A stretch of 64,000 nt of DNA from CAMYKD01 sp041617155 (GTDB taxonomy: Bacteria > Pseudomonadota > Alphaproteobacteria > Kiloniellales > JAKSDN01). The stretch's first letter is position 1. Each line of letters opens with the position of its first letter. The position numbers and the translations under genes were made by a program. The stretch is taken from assembly GCA_041617155.1 (NCBI GenBank), contig JBFJPL010000002.1:1-64000 (forward strand). The letters run 5' to 3'. This document shows, piece after piece, positions 8,695-16,585 of this stretch. The notes under the pieces were generated by a model. That model made no database searches, was not told the DNA's origin, and saw nothing but the letters and a program-made list of their open reading frames with translations.

Positions 8695-9795
8695 ATGCCG
8701 CTTGAAAGCTTGACGCTGAAGGCCATCGAGGCGCGCCCGGTCGTGCTGAAGCTGAAGCGGCCGGTGGTCGCGCGCATCGCCACGATCACCGACTGGCCGC
8801 TGATTCTGATCGATCTGCACACCGAGGAGGGCGTGGTCGGGCGGGCCTACCTAGAGCCCTATATCACGAAGTCGATGGCCTATCTTGTGCCGGCGCTGCA
8901 CGATCTGGGCGAGATGCTCAAGGGCCGCCGGGTCGCGCCAGTCGACCTCTACGAGCTTGGCCGCAAATCGCTGCATTTCGTCGGCTACGAGGGTCTGTCG
9001 ATGATCGCGGTCGCGGGCCTCGACATGGCGGCCTGGGATGCGCTTGCCCGGGCCGCTGGCGTGCCGCTCTGCGTCCTGCTCGGCGGCACGATCGGTCCGG
9101 TCCAGGCCTACAACAGCAACGGACTGTGGCTGCAGCCCCCCGCCGCGGTCGCGGCCGAAGCCTTGGAGCTGCGCGACGAAGGCGGTTTCGGCGGGCTTAA
9201 GCTGCGTCTGGGCCGCGAGCGCCTGGCCGACGACCTCGCCACCCTAGACGCCGTGCGCGAGGCCGTCGGCGGCGACATGAAACTGATGGTCGACTTCAAC
9301 CAGGGCCTCGACCTGAGCGAGGCTCTGGAGCGTTGCCACGCCATCGACGATCGCGGCCTGACCTGGATCGAGGAGCCGATCGTCTACGACAACTTGGCGG
9401 GCAGCGCGCAGCTCGCGGCGGAGCTGAAGACGCCGATCCAGATCGGCGAGAACTTCTACGGGCCGCGCGCCCTCCACACGGCGCTGCAAATGAAAGCCTG
9501 CGATTTCGTCATGCCGGATTTCATGCGCATCGGCGGCGTCACTGGCTGGCTCAGGGCCGCCGCCATCGCCGGCGCGGCGGGCGTGCCCATGTCGACGCAT
9601 CTCTACCCGGAGGTCGCCGCCCAGGTGATGCGGGTCACCGAGACGGCCCATTGGCTGGAATGGCAGGACTGGGCCGATCCGATCCTGCAACGGCCCTACG
9701 ACATCGCGGACGGCCGGCTGCACATTCCCGACCTGCCCGGTGTCGGCCTCGATTGGAACGAGGACGCGGTCAGGGCCAATCTGGCCGATTTCTGA
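8695..9795 (+). CDS. Mandelate racemase/muconate lactonizing-like enolase-superfamily enzyme
   Basis: A 366-aa (beta/alpha)7beta-barrel enzyme of the mandelate-racemase subgroup. Its metal ligands are D200 (with N202), E226 (WIEEP) and E252 (GENF). D275 (PDFMRIGG) and H302 (STHLYPEV) form the MR-type Asp-His dyad. On the other face the usual K-x-K is K169-L-R171. Family members abstract an alpha-proton from a carboxylate, giving racemases or acid-sugar dehydratases, so a sugar acid or alpha-hydroxy acid substrate is expected. The gene is only 29 nt ahead of puuD and shares its operon, which is unusual because no known urate-pathway step needs an enolase. The strong GAGGGGAGG supports ATG 8695. 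Confidence 0.9.
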   Translation: MPLESLTLKAIEARPVVLKLKRPVVARIATITDWPLILIDLHTEEGVVGRAYLEPYITKSMAYLVPALHDLGEMLKGRRVAPVDLYELGRKSLHFVGYEGLSMIAVAGLDMAAWDALARAAGVPLCVLLGGTIGPVQAYNSNGLWLQPPAAVAAEALELRDEGGFGGLKLRLGRERLADDLATLDAVREAVGGDMKLMVDFNQGLDLSEALERCHAIDDRGLTWIEEPIVYDNLAGSAQLAAELKTPIQIGENFYGPRALHTALQMKACDFVMPDFMRIGGVTGWLRAAAIAGAAGVPMSTHLYPEVAAQVMRVTETAHWLEWQDWADPILQRPYDIADGRLHIPDLPGVGLDWNEDAVRANLADF

Positions 9796-9824
9796 TTGTC
9801 CGAGGCCGAGCGGGAGGCGCGCCT

Positions 9825-11027
9825 ATGGATCCCATCGTCAGCGAATGGCTCAACCTCGTGGTCCGCTGGGTCCACGTGATTGTCGGCATCGCGTGGATCG
9901 GCGCATCTTTTTATTTCAACTGGCTACTTAACCATCTTAAAGCACCGTCTGAGAACAGTGACAAGGTGATCGGCGAGCTCTGGGCGCTCCACGCCGGCGG
10001 ATTCTTCAAGGTCGAGAAGCGGCGCATGCCGCCCGGCGCCCTGCCGGCTCCGCTGCACTGGTTCAAGTGGGAGGCCTATTGGACCTGGATCTCGGGCTTC
10101 GTGCTGCTGGTCATCGTCTACTACATGGGCGCCAGCGTTTATCTGGTGGACCGCAGCGTCGCCGACATCGGCCCCGGCACGGCCGTTGCCATCGGTATCG
10201 CCACGCTGGTGGTCTCCTGGTTCGTCTATGACTTGCTGTGGCGCTCGCCGCTGGCCCGCAACGTCTGGCTGGCGACCGCGATCTCGCTTGTCCTGGTGGT
10301 CGGCGTCGCCTTCGGCCTGGCCCAGGTGCTCAGCGGCCGCGGCGCCTACATCCATGTAGGTGCGATGCTCGGCACCTTGATGGCCGGCAACGTCTTCCGG
10401 GTGATCATGCCGGCGCAGCGCGAGCTGGTGGCGGCGACCGAGCAGGGCCGGGAGCAGGACATGGGCCTCGCCCAGCTCGCCGAGCAGCGCTCGCTGCACA
10501 ACAACTACATGACCCTGCCGGTGCTGTTCGTCATGGTCAGCAACCACTTCCCCAGCACCTACGGCTATCAGTTCAACTGGCTGGTGCTCTCGGGCCTGTT
10601 CCTGATCGGCGGCGCGGTGCGCTACTACTTCAACGTCCGGCACCGGACCGGCAACTGGCGGAGCGCCTGGATTCTGGGCGCCGGCGCGGCGGCGACCGTC
10701 GCCTTGATGCTGCTGGTCGCGCCGCCCGGCGATCCGGAAGCGGCCACGGCCGGCGACGGGCAGGCCGTCGCCTTCAGCACGGTCCAGGCGGTGATCAGTC
10801 ACCACTGTTCGAATTGCCACTCGGCGCGCCCGACCCACGAGGCCTTCGACAAAGCGCCGGGCGGCGTGGTCTTCGACACCCCGGAGCAGATCCAGCAGAC
10901 CGCGCGGCGCATCCTGACCCAGGCCGTGGTCTCCAACGTCATGCCGCTCGGCAACGAGTCCGGCATGACCCAGGAGGAGCGAAATCTGATCGGCCGCTGG
11001 ATCTACCAGGGCGCCCGGATCGAGTAG
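9825..11027 (+). CDS. puuD: Membrane-bound cytochrome-c-type urate oxidase PuuD
   Basis: A 400-aa integral membrane protein that oxidises urate to 5-hydroxyisourate without O2-dependent uricase, passing electrons to the respiratory chain. The N-terminal urate-oxidase membrane domain (DUF989) has about eight hydrophobic helices between residues 10 and 300 and several conserved His and Trp residues. The C-terminal domain is a periplasmic cytochrome c with heme motif C328-S-N-C331-H332; M373 (NVMPLGN) is the likely axial ligand. I start at ATG 9825, with GGGAGG upstream; the frame is open further but only through the preceding gene. It lies between the enolase gene and uraD. No cofactor-free uricase gene is present, which fits the PuuD route. 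Confidence 0.94.
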   Translation: MDPIVSEWLNLVVRWVHVIVGIAWIGASFYFNWLLNHLKAPSENSDKVIGELWALHAGGFFKVEKRRMPPGALPAPLHWFKWEAYWTWISGFVLLVIVYYMGASVYLVDRSVADIGPGTAVAIGIATLVVSWFVYDLLWRSPLARNVWLATAISLVLVVGVAFGLAQVLSGRGAYIHVGAMLGTLMAGNVFRVIMPAQRELVAATEQGREQDMGLAQLAEQRSLHNNYMTLPVLFVMVSNHFPSTYGYQFNWLVLSGLFLIGGAVRYYFNVRHRTGNWRSAWILGAGAAATVALMLLVAPPGDPEAATAGDGQAVAFSTVQAVISHHCSNCHSARPTHEAFDKAPGGVVFDTPEQIQQTARRILTQAVVSNVMPLGNESGMTQEERNLIGRWIYQGARIE

Positions 11028-11037
11028 GCCGGAAGCC

Positions 11038-11556
11038 TTGTCCCGAAAGCTCTCACCCGCCGACCTGAGCGCGCTGGACCGCGACGCCTTCTTGCGGGCT
11101 TTCGGCGGCGTGTTCGAGCATTCGTCCTGGGTCGCCGAAGGCGCCTGGCGGGAGGCGCCCTTCGAGAGTCTTGAAAGCCTGCACCGGGCGATGCTGCGCG
11201 CCTGCCTCGGTGCGCCACGGGACCGGCAACTCGCCCTCATCAAGGCCCATCCCGATCTGGCGGGCAAGGCGGCGGTGGCCGGCGCGCTGACCGAAAACTC
11301 CCGGGATGAGCAGGCGGGCGCCGGGCTCGACCACCTGACGCCGGCGGAGTTCGCCCGCTTCCGGGATCTGAACGGCGCCTACCAGGCGAAGTTCGGCTTC
11401 CCCTTCATCCTGGCGGTCAAGGGCCACGACAAGCGTTCGATCCTGGCTAGCTTCGCGGAGCGGCTCGGCAACGACGCGGCGACCGAGTTCCAGCGCGCCC
11501 TCGAAGAGATCGGCAAAATCGCCCGGTTCCGCCTGCACGACTTGATCGAGGCGTGA
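11038..11556 (+). CDS. uraD: OHCU decarboxylase
   Basis: A 172-aa enzyme that decarboxylates 2-oxo-4-hydroxy-4-carboxy-5-ureidoimidazoline to S-allantoin, the last step from urate. The diagnostic block KAHPDLAGK contains the catalytic H71, and SRDEQAGAGLDHL (88-100) and FGFPFILAVKG (119-129) are also typical. The length fits a stand-alone UraD. The only in-frame start near the expected N-terminus is TTG 11038, 10 nt after the puuD stop with a GGAAG site; the rare start may keep expression low. With puuD and uraH it completes urate to allantoin. No allantoinase is in the window. Confidence 0.94.
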   Translation: MSRKLSPADLSALDRDAFLRAFGGVFEHSSWVAEGAWREAPFESLESLHRAMLRACLGAPRDRQLALIKAHPDLAGKAAVAGALTENSRDEQAGAGLDHLTPAEFARFRDLNGAYQAKFGFPFILAVKGHDKRSILASFAERLGNDAATEFQRALEEIGKIARFRLHDLIEA

Positions 11557-11593
11557 GGCTCGAGCCCGGTTGGCGTTCCCTTGGCCGGGGCGT

Positions 11594-11766
11594 CGTATGA
11601 GCGTCCTCTTTCCCGCCGGGAGAGGGTCAGGGTGAGGGCGGGTTGGCTTTCTGGATCGAGGCCCACTTCACATCAAGCGAACCCGGCATCGGGCCACAAG
11701 CAGCTAAACCACGCGCCCTCACCCTCCCGCTCCGCGGGTCCCTCCCTCCCCCAACGGGAGAGGGAA
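11594..11766. repeat. Inverted pair of palindromic repeat units
   Basis: The 294-bp gap between uraD and the next gene holds two units in opposite orientation: one near 11605-11640 (with GGGAGAGGGTCAGGGTGAGGG) and one near 11721-11765 (with CCCTCACCCTCCCGCTCCGC and CGGGAGAGGG). They match the core of the element at 7943-8084. The central ~80 bases have no recognisable content. Confidence 0.65.
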
Positions 11767-11850
11767 AATAGATGGGGCCGCCTCCTGGCGAGACTTGGCG
11801 CCCGCCATGCGCTAGCATCGTGACACGACAGGGGTTCCGGAGAGCTGGCG

Positions 11851-12984
11851 ATGGCGATGATTTCCTATCTGACCAAGGTGCAGTTCGATTTCGGCGCCGT
11901 CGCGCTGCTGCCCGAGGAGCTGGCCGCGCTCGGCGTGCGACGGCCGCTGATCGTCACCGACAAGGGGATCGCCGCCAGCGGCATTCTGGACCGGGTCAAG
12001 GCGGTTCTGCCCAAGGAATCGACCGCGACCGTGTTCGACGGCACGCCGGAAAACCCGACCGAGGCGGCGGTGCTGGAAGCCCATGAACTTTACCGCGAGG
12101 CGGACTGCGACGGGGTGATCGGTTTGGGCGGCGGCTCGTCGATCGATCTGGCCAAAGGGGCCCGGCTCAAGGCGACCCACGACGGGCCGCTCGCCAGCTA
12201 CGCCCTGATCGACGGCGGCCTGGCCCGGATTCGCGCCGACATGCCGCCCTTGGTGGCGATGCCGACCACCGCCGGCACCGGCAGCGAGGTCGGCCGCGGC
12301 GCGGTCATCGTCATGAGCGATGGGCGCAAGGTGTCGCTGATCAGCCCGCACATGTTCCCCAGCGTGGCAATCTGCGATCCCGAGCTGACCCTGGGCCTGC
12401 CGGCGCGCTTGACCGCGGCCACGGGCCTGGACGCCATGGCGCACTGTATCGAGACCTTCCTGTCGCCTCTGGTCAATCCGCCGGCCGAGGCGATCGCCCT
12501 GGACGGGCTGGGCCGGGTCTGCGGCCATATCGAGCGCGCGACCGACGACGGCAGCGACCGCGAGGCGCGCTGGCAGATGATGATGGCGGCCATGGAGGGG
12601 GCCATGGCCTTCCAGAAGGGTTTGGGCGCGGTTCACGCCATGTCCCACCCGCTCGGCGCGCTGCCCGGCCTGAAGCTGCACCACGGCACGCTGAACGCCG
12701 TGGTCATGCCGGCCGTGCTGCGCTTCAACCGGGACCACGTCGGCGACAAGTACGAGCGCATCGCCAAGGTCATGGGGCTCGGCTTCGGCACCGAGGTGAT
12801 CGGCGCCGTCGCCGAACTCAACCGCAAGCTCGGTATGCCGGCCGGACTGCGGGAGATGGGCGTCGAGAAGGCCTGGTTCCCCGAACTGGCCGAACATGCG
12901 GTCAAGGACCATTGTACCGCGACCAATCCGCGCCCGGCGGGGGTCGAGGACTACATCGCGCTGTTCGAGGACGCCTGGCAGTGA
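11851..12984 (+). CDS. Iron-containing alcohol dehydrogenase
   Basis: A 377-aa soluble NAD(P)-dependent group III alcohol dehydrogenase. The nucleotide site is GLGGGSSIDLAK (91-102), followed by PTTAGTGSEVG (138-148). Metal ligands predicted by comparison with FucO are D194, H198 (GLDAMAHC), H262 (AVHAMSH) and one of H277/H278 (LHHG). The size and motif spacing are normal. Substrates in this family range from propanediol and lactaldehyde to 4-hydroxybutyrate and maleylacetate, so specificity is not predictable. It has its own leader, preceded and followed by repeats, with a GGAGAG site; the second ATG at 11857 is an alternative start. Confidence 0.9.
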   Translation: MAMISYLTKVQFDFGAVALLPEELAALGVRRPLIVTDKGIAASGILDRVKAVLPKESTATVFDGTPENPTEAAVLEAHELYREADCDGVIGLGGGSSIDLAKGARLKATHDGPLASYALIDGGLARIRADMPPLVAMPTTAGTGSEVGRGAVIVMSDGRKVSLISPHMFPSVAICDPELTLGLPARLTAATGLDAMAHCIETFLSPLVNPPAEAIALDGLGRVCGHIERATDDGSDREARWQMMMAAMEGAMAFQKGLGAVHAMSHPLGALPGLKLHHGTLNAVVMPAVLRFNRDHVGDKYERIAKVMGLGFGTEVIGAVAELNRKLGMPAGLREMGVEKAWFPELAEHAVKDHCTATNPRPAGVEDYIALFEDAWQ

Positions 12985-12998
12985 GAGGTAAGATCAGG

Positions 12999-13016
12999 CC
13001 GGCGGAAAGGCGCCGG
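12999..13016 (+). terminator. GC-rich hairpin after the iron alcohol dehydrogenase
   Basis: Arms CCGGCG and CGCCGG flank the loop GAAAGG, 15 nt after the stop codon. There is no T-run, so its function as a terminator is uncertain. Confidence 0.3.
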
Positions 13017-13051
13017 TGCCTCATGTGAGAATTGACTAAGAGCGAAACGGT

Positions 13052-13138
13052 CCTCACCCTTCGACAAGCTCAGGGTGAGGGTGTGAAGACTGCTGTAGAG
13101 GCAGCCGCACCTCATGCTGAGCTTGTCGAAGCATGAGG
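13052..13138. repeat. Two oppositely oriented hairpin repeats
   Basis: Unit 1 (13052-13080) has arms CCTCACCCT/AGGGTGAGG and loop TCGACAAGCTC. Unit 2 (13110-13138) has arms CCTCATGCT/AGCATGAGG and loop GAGCTTGTCGA. The loops are exact reverse complements, so the two units are head-to-head copies whose stems have co-varied. This is a REP/BIME-like arrangement, lying between the alcohol dehydrogenase and the aldolase genes. Confidence 0.8.
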
Positions 13139-13171
13139 CCCGCGGTTGTGGCACGATAGAGGGAGGAAGAG

Positions 13172-13975
13172 ATGAGGGAAAACCGGGTTCGCACGATCTG
13201 GCGCAACGGCGGCGCGGTGATCAACGGCTGGCTCGCCATACCGAGCAGCCTGTCGGCGGAGACCATGTCGCATCAGGGCTGGGACTCGCTGACCATCGAC
13301 CAGCAGCACGGCGTGGTCGACTACCAGACCGCCGCGACCATGCTGCAGGCGATCTCCACGACCGACACCATGCCTTTGACCCGCGTGCCCTGGCTTGAGC
13401 CCGGGATCATCATGAAGATGCTCGATGCCGGCGCCTACGGCATCATCTGCCCCATGATCAACACGCGCCAGGAGGCCGAGGCCCTGGTCGGCGCCTGTCG
13501 CTACGCGCCCGTCGGCTACCGCAGCTTCGGCCCGCTGCGCGCGCTGATGTATGCCGGGCCGGACTATCCCAAGCACGCCAACGAGACGGTGCTCGCCATC
13601 GCCATGATTGAGACCCAGAAGGCGCTCGACAACCTGGAAGAGATCATGAGCGTGCCCGGCCTCGACGGCATCTACATCGGCCCGTCGGACCTGGCGCTCT
13701 CGCTCGGCGGAACCCCGAAGCCGGACCAGACCGACCCGAAGGTGGTGGCGGCGATCGAGGCGATCCTGGCCTGTGCCAAGAAACACGGCGTCGTGGCCGG
13801 CATCCACTGCGGCGCCACGGCCTATGCCAAGAAGATGATCGACCTCGGCTTCCAGATGGTCACCATCATGAGCGACAACCTGCTGATGGCCGGGGCGGCC
13901 AAGCGGGCGGTCAACGAATTGCGCGGCAATGGCGCCGGTGGCGCGGGGTCGGACGGTCCGGCCAGCCCCTATTGA
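13172..13975 (+). CDS. HpcH/HpaI-family class II pyruvate aldolase
   Basis: A 267-aa divalent-metal-dependent aldolase of the 2-keto-3-deoxy-sugar-acid type, which reversibly splits 4-hydroxy-2-oxo acids into pyruvate (or oxaloacetate) and an aldehyde. The residues expected for catalysis and metal binding are all present: H46 (DQQHG), R71 (TRVPW), E147 (AMIET) and D173 (GPSDLALSLG). GGGAGGAAGAG precedes ATG. The rraA-like gene follows after 28 nt, so the pair is probably one operon. Pairing a pyruvate aldolase with an RraA-type 4-hydroxy-4-methyl-2-oxoglutarate aldolase or oxaloacetate decarboxylase suggests breakdown of a 2-keto-3-deoxy acid. The last ~20 residues, rich in Gly and Ala, are extra. 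Confidence 0.91.
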   Translation: MRENRVRTIWRNGGAVINGWLAIPSSLSAETMSHQGWDSLTIDQQHGVVDYQTAATMLQAISTTDTMPLTRVPWLEPGIIMKMLDAGAYGIICPMINTRQEAEALVGACRYAPVGYRSFGPLRALMYAGPDYPKHANETVLAIAMIETQKALDNLEEIMSVPGLDGIYIGPSDLALSLGGTPKPDQTDPKVVAAIEAILACAKKHGVVAGIHCGATAYAKKMIDLGFQMVTIMSDNLLMAGAAKRAVNELRGNGAGGAGSDGPASPY

Positions 13976-14003
13976 CAGCCCGACGAAGCAGGGAGGAGAA
14001 GTC

Positions 14004-14711
14004 ATGTCGCAAGCGCGTCTGACGGATGAGGACCTGGCCGCCTTGCGGCAGCACGACACGCCGACCATCTGCAACGCCCTGGAGATCGTGGCGCCGGAGC
14101 GCCGGGCCCTCGGATTCACCAGCGAGCCGCTGGTCTGCGCCGATCCGTCCCTGCCGCCGATGGTCGGCTACGCCCGGACCGCGACGATCCGCGCGGTGGC
14201 GCCTTCGGCCCAGTCGCCGGCGGAGCAGCGCGCGAGCCGCGCGGCCTACTACGAGTACGTCGCCGCCGGCCCAGGACCGAGCGTGGCGGTGCTTCAGGAC
14301 CTCGACCCGCGGCCGGGGTTCGGCGCGTTCTGGGGCGAGGTCAACAGCAACATCCATAAGGGCCTGGGTTGCCGCGGCGCGGTGACCAACGGTTCGATCC
14401 GCGACCTCGACATGCTGGCGCCCGGCTTCCAGCTGCTGGCCGGAGAGGTCGGGCCGAGCCATGCTCACGTTCACATCGTCGATTTCGCCGGCCAGGTGAA
14501 CGTGTTCGGCATGGTCGTCCGGGACGGCGACCTGATCCACGCCGATCGCCATGGCGCGGTGGTGGTCCCGGCCGCCGCGGCCCGGGAACTGCCGGCTGCG
14601 GTGCGGCTCATCGAGCGCCGCGAGAAGGTCATCCTGGATGCCTGCAAGCGGCCCGATTTCGATATCGAGATGTTGAAGCGGGCGATGGCCGACTCGGCGG
14701 AAATTCACTGA
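14004..14711 (+). CDS. RraA-like aldolase/decarboxylase
   Basis: A 235-aa RraA-fold protein. It shows GYARTATIRA, the core CRGAVTNGSIRDLD (the GSIRD segment supplies the substrate and metal-binding Arg and Asp), and GDLIHADRHGAVVVP near the end. Family members are 4-hydroxy-4-methyl-2-oxoglutarate/4-carboxy-4-hydroxy-2-oxoadipate aldolases and oxaloacetate decarboxylases; the name RraA comes from an RNase E inhibitor paralogue, which is unlikely here given the full active-site set and the aldolase partner. GGGAGGAG precedes ATG 14004. The frame is open upstream into the previous gene, but homology begins here. Confidence 0.88.
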   Translation: MSQARLTDEDLAALRQHDTPTICNALEIVAPERRALGFTSEPLVCADPSLPPMVGYARTATIRAVAPSAQSPAEQRASRAAYYEYVAAGPGPSVAVLQDLDPRPGFGAFWGEVNSNIHKGLGCRGAVTNGSIRDLDMLAPGFQLLAGEVGPSHAHVHIVDFAGQVNVFGMVVRDGDLIHADRHGAVVVPAAAARELPAAVRLIERREKVILDACKRPDFDIEMLKRAMADSAEIH

Positions 14712-14739
14712 CGGCTAAAGCAGAAGGGGAGGGACAGCG

Positions 14740-15360
14740 GTGCTGAAGATCTGGGGACGGACCAACTCGATCAACGTGCAAAAGGTCATGTGGACCGTGG
14801 CCGAGCTGGAATTGCCGCACGAGCGTGTTGATGTCGGCGGACAGTTCGGCGGCCTGGACACGCCGGCCTACGGCAGGATGAACCCCAACCGCCTGATCCC
14901 GGTCATCGAGGACGACGGCGCGGTGATCTGGGAGTCCAATGTGATCGTCCGCTATCTCGCCGCCAAGTACGGTGCGGGCGGCCTGTGGCCGGAGGATCCG
15001 GCGGCGCGCGCCGCGGCCGACCAGTGGATGGACTGGCACCTGACCAAGGTGATGCCTGATCTGCATCCGGTGTTCTGGGGTTTGGTGCGCACGCCGCCGG
15101 AACAGCGCAGCATGACGATGATAGAAACCGCGGCGGAGCGACTGGCGCGAACCTTCAATCTGCTCGACGATCACCTCGCCGACCGCACCTACATGGCCGG
15201 CGATCACCTGACGATCGGCGACATCCCCGTGGGCGCGGCCACCTACCGCTATTACGCCCTGCCGATCAAGCGGCCGGCGCTGCCCTACGTGGAGGCGTGG
15301 TACGGCCGCCTGCAGGAACGCAAGGCGTTCCACAAGCACGTCATGATCCCGCTGACGTGA
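14740..15360 (+). CDS. Glutathione S-transferase family protein
   Basis: A 206-aa cytosolic GST. The N-terminal thioredoxin-like domain (1-80) has the WGRTNSINVQKVMW start, the cis-proline region NRLIPVI and the glutathione-binding ESNVIVRYLA segment. The all-alpha domain carries the N-capping/hydrophobic staple stretch LTIGDIPVG. The start is GTG 14740 after GGGGAGGGA. It is 28 nt after the rraA-like gene and probably cotranscribed. It may act as a glutathione-dependent isomerase or in detoxification; the exact substrate cannot be read from the sequence. Confidence 0.9.
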   Translation: MLKIWGRTNSINVQKVMWTVAELELPHERVDVGGQFGGLDTPAYGRMNPNRLIPVIEDDGAVIWESNVIVRYLAAKYGAGGLWPEDPAARAAADQWMDWHLTKVMPDLHPVFWGLVRTPPEQRSMTMIETAAERLARTFNLLDDHLADRTYMAGDHLTIGDIPVGAATYRYYALPIKRPALPYVEAWYGRLQERKAFHKHVMIPLT

Positions 15361-15398
15361 GGCGCGGCATCGATTGCGAACAGCTTCCCGCGCGGCCT

Positions 15399-15505
15399 CC
15401 CATCCTTCGAGACGGCGCTATCGGACCTTCTCAGGATGATGTGGGTGGCGACTTCGATCTCCGGACCTCATCCCGAGAAGCGCGCAGCGCGTCTCGAAGG
15501 ATGGG
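15399..15505. repeat. Composite palindromic repeat with 15-bp inverted ends
   Basis: CCCATCCTTCGAGAC (15399-15413) and GTCTCGAAGGATGGG (15491-15505) are exact reverse complements enclosing a 107-bp element. Internally CTTCTCAGGATGA and TCATCCCGAGAAG form a second near-palindromic pair. It lies between the convergent GST and medium-chain reductase genes and is the type of dispersed alphaproteobacterial repeat that can terminate or stabilise transcripts. Confidence 0.75.
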
Positions 15506-15560
15506 CGGCAGGCACCGACCGGCGTCGGGCGGGTTACCTTGTTTGTAGTCCGGCGCCTGC

Positions 15561-16550
15561 TCAAACCGGGCCGTTCGGCGTGACCAGGATCTTGCCGTCG
15601 CGGCCTTCGCGTTCGGCCCGGGTCAGCGCCGCCTTGATGTCGTCGATCGGGAAGGTCGCTTCCACTTCGATGTGCAGGCTGCCGTCGGCCAGGCGGGTCA
15701 CGAGCTCGTCGTAGAGCGCCTGGATCTCGCGGCGCGGGGCGCTCGTCAGGTGCCGGGCCAGCCAGAAGCCGGTCAGGGTGACGCCGCCGAAGACGATCCG
15801 TTCCGGCGTGACCTTGCAGGGCTTGCCGCTCAGCATGCCGTAGTTGACCAGTTTGCCGCCTTCGCCGAGGCAATCGGCCAGTCGCCGGCAGGTCTCGCCG
15901 GCGACCGCATCGATGCCGAGCTTGATGTCCGCGCCGCCGGTCACCGCCTCGACCTTGGCCGCCAGATCTTCGCCGTCGAGCACGACGACGTCCGCGCCGA
16001 TCGCTTTCAAGGGTTCGAACAGGGACTCGCGGCGCACGACGTTGACCGTGCGCACCCGCTCGGCTTTGGCCAGACGGATCAGCGAGGTTCCGACGCCGGA
16101 GTTGGCCGCGTCCTGAATCAGCCAATCGCCGGGCTTGAGTTGCACGTAGTTGCGCAGCATGAGCAAGGCGGTCGCCGGATTGACCTTGAGCATGGCGAGC
16201 TGCAGCACGTCGATGTCGGCCGGCACCTTGAGCACCTGCGCCGCGGGAACCTTTCGCTTTTGCATCCAGTTCTCGCGGCCGAGCGGGATCACCCGGTCGC
16301 CGACCGCGAGGTCGGTGACGCCACCGCCGACCGCCGCGACACGCCCGACGGCTTCGGCGCCCGGCGTGGCGGGCAGCGGCGGGCGGGCGGCGTAAGCGCC
16401 TTCCAGGAACAGGAGGTCGGCCGGGTTGATCGGAAAGGCCTCGATCTCGACCACGACCTCGCCCTCGGCCGGCGCGCCGGGGTCCGGCAGATCGACACAC
16501 TGGGCGACCTCGTGCGGCACGCCGAAGGCTTCGAATTGGACGGCTTTCAT
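15561..16550 (-). CDS. Zinc-independent medium-chain reductase (quinone/enoyl reductase-like)
   Basis: A 329-aa NADPH-dependent oxidoreductase of the MDR superfamily. The GroES-like domain holds NPADLLFLEG and TPGAEAVGRV; the Rossmann domain holds DAANSGVGTSLIRLAK (about 147-162). The structural and catalytic zinc cysteines of alcohol dehydrogenases are missing, which points to the quinone oxidoreductase/2-enoyl thioester reductase (MECR) branch. GGGGAAGA precedes the ATG. It is the last gene of the leftward run, 35 nt after the Ldh_2 gene. It could reduce an unsaturated intermediate of the pathway; this is inference. Confidence 0.87.
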   Translation of the reverse strand: MKAVQFEAFGVPHEVAQCVDLPDPGAPAEGEVVVEIEAFPINPADLLFLEGAYAARPPLPATPGAEAVGRVAAVGGGVTDLAVGDRVIPLGRENWMQKRKVPAAQVLKVPADIDVLQLAMLKVNPATALLMLRNYVQLKPGDWLIQDAANSGVGTSLIRLAKAERVRTVNVVRRESLFEPLKAIGADVVVLDGEDLAAKVEAVTGGADIKLGIDAVAGETCRRLADCLGEGGKLVNYGMLSGKPCKVTPERIVFGGVTLTGFWLARHLTSAPRREIQALYDELVTRLADGSLHIEVEATFPIDDIKAALTRAEREGRDGKILVTPNGPV

Positions 16551-16585
16551 GGCGATCTTCCCCGGTTTTTCTTACGCGACTGACA

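Noticed and set aside
7943..13138. Repeats as a CRISPR array
   Set aside because: The units are scattered, inverted and not separated by constant-length spacers; no cas gene is present.
13929..14003. Longer N-terminus for the RraA-like protein
   Set aside because: The extension overlaps the aldolase gene and lacks homology; a good ribosome binding site marks ATG 14004.
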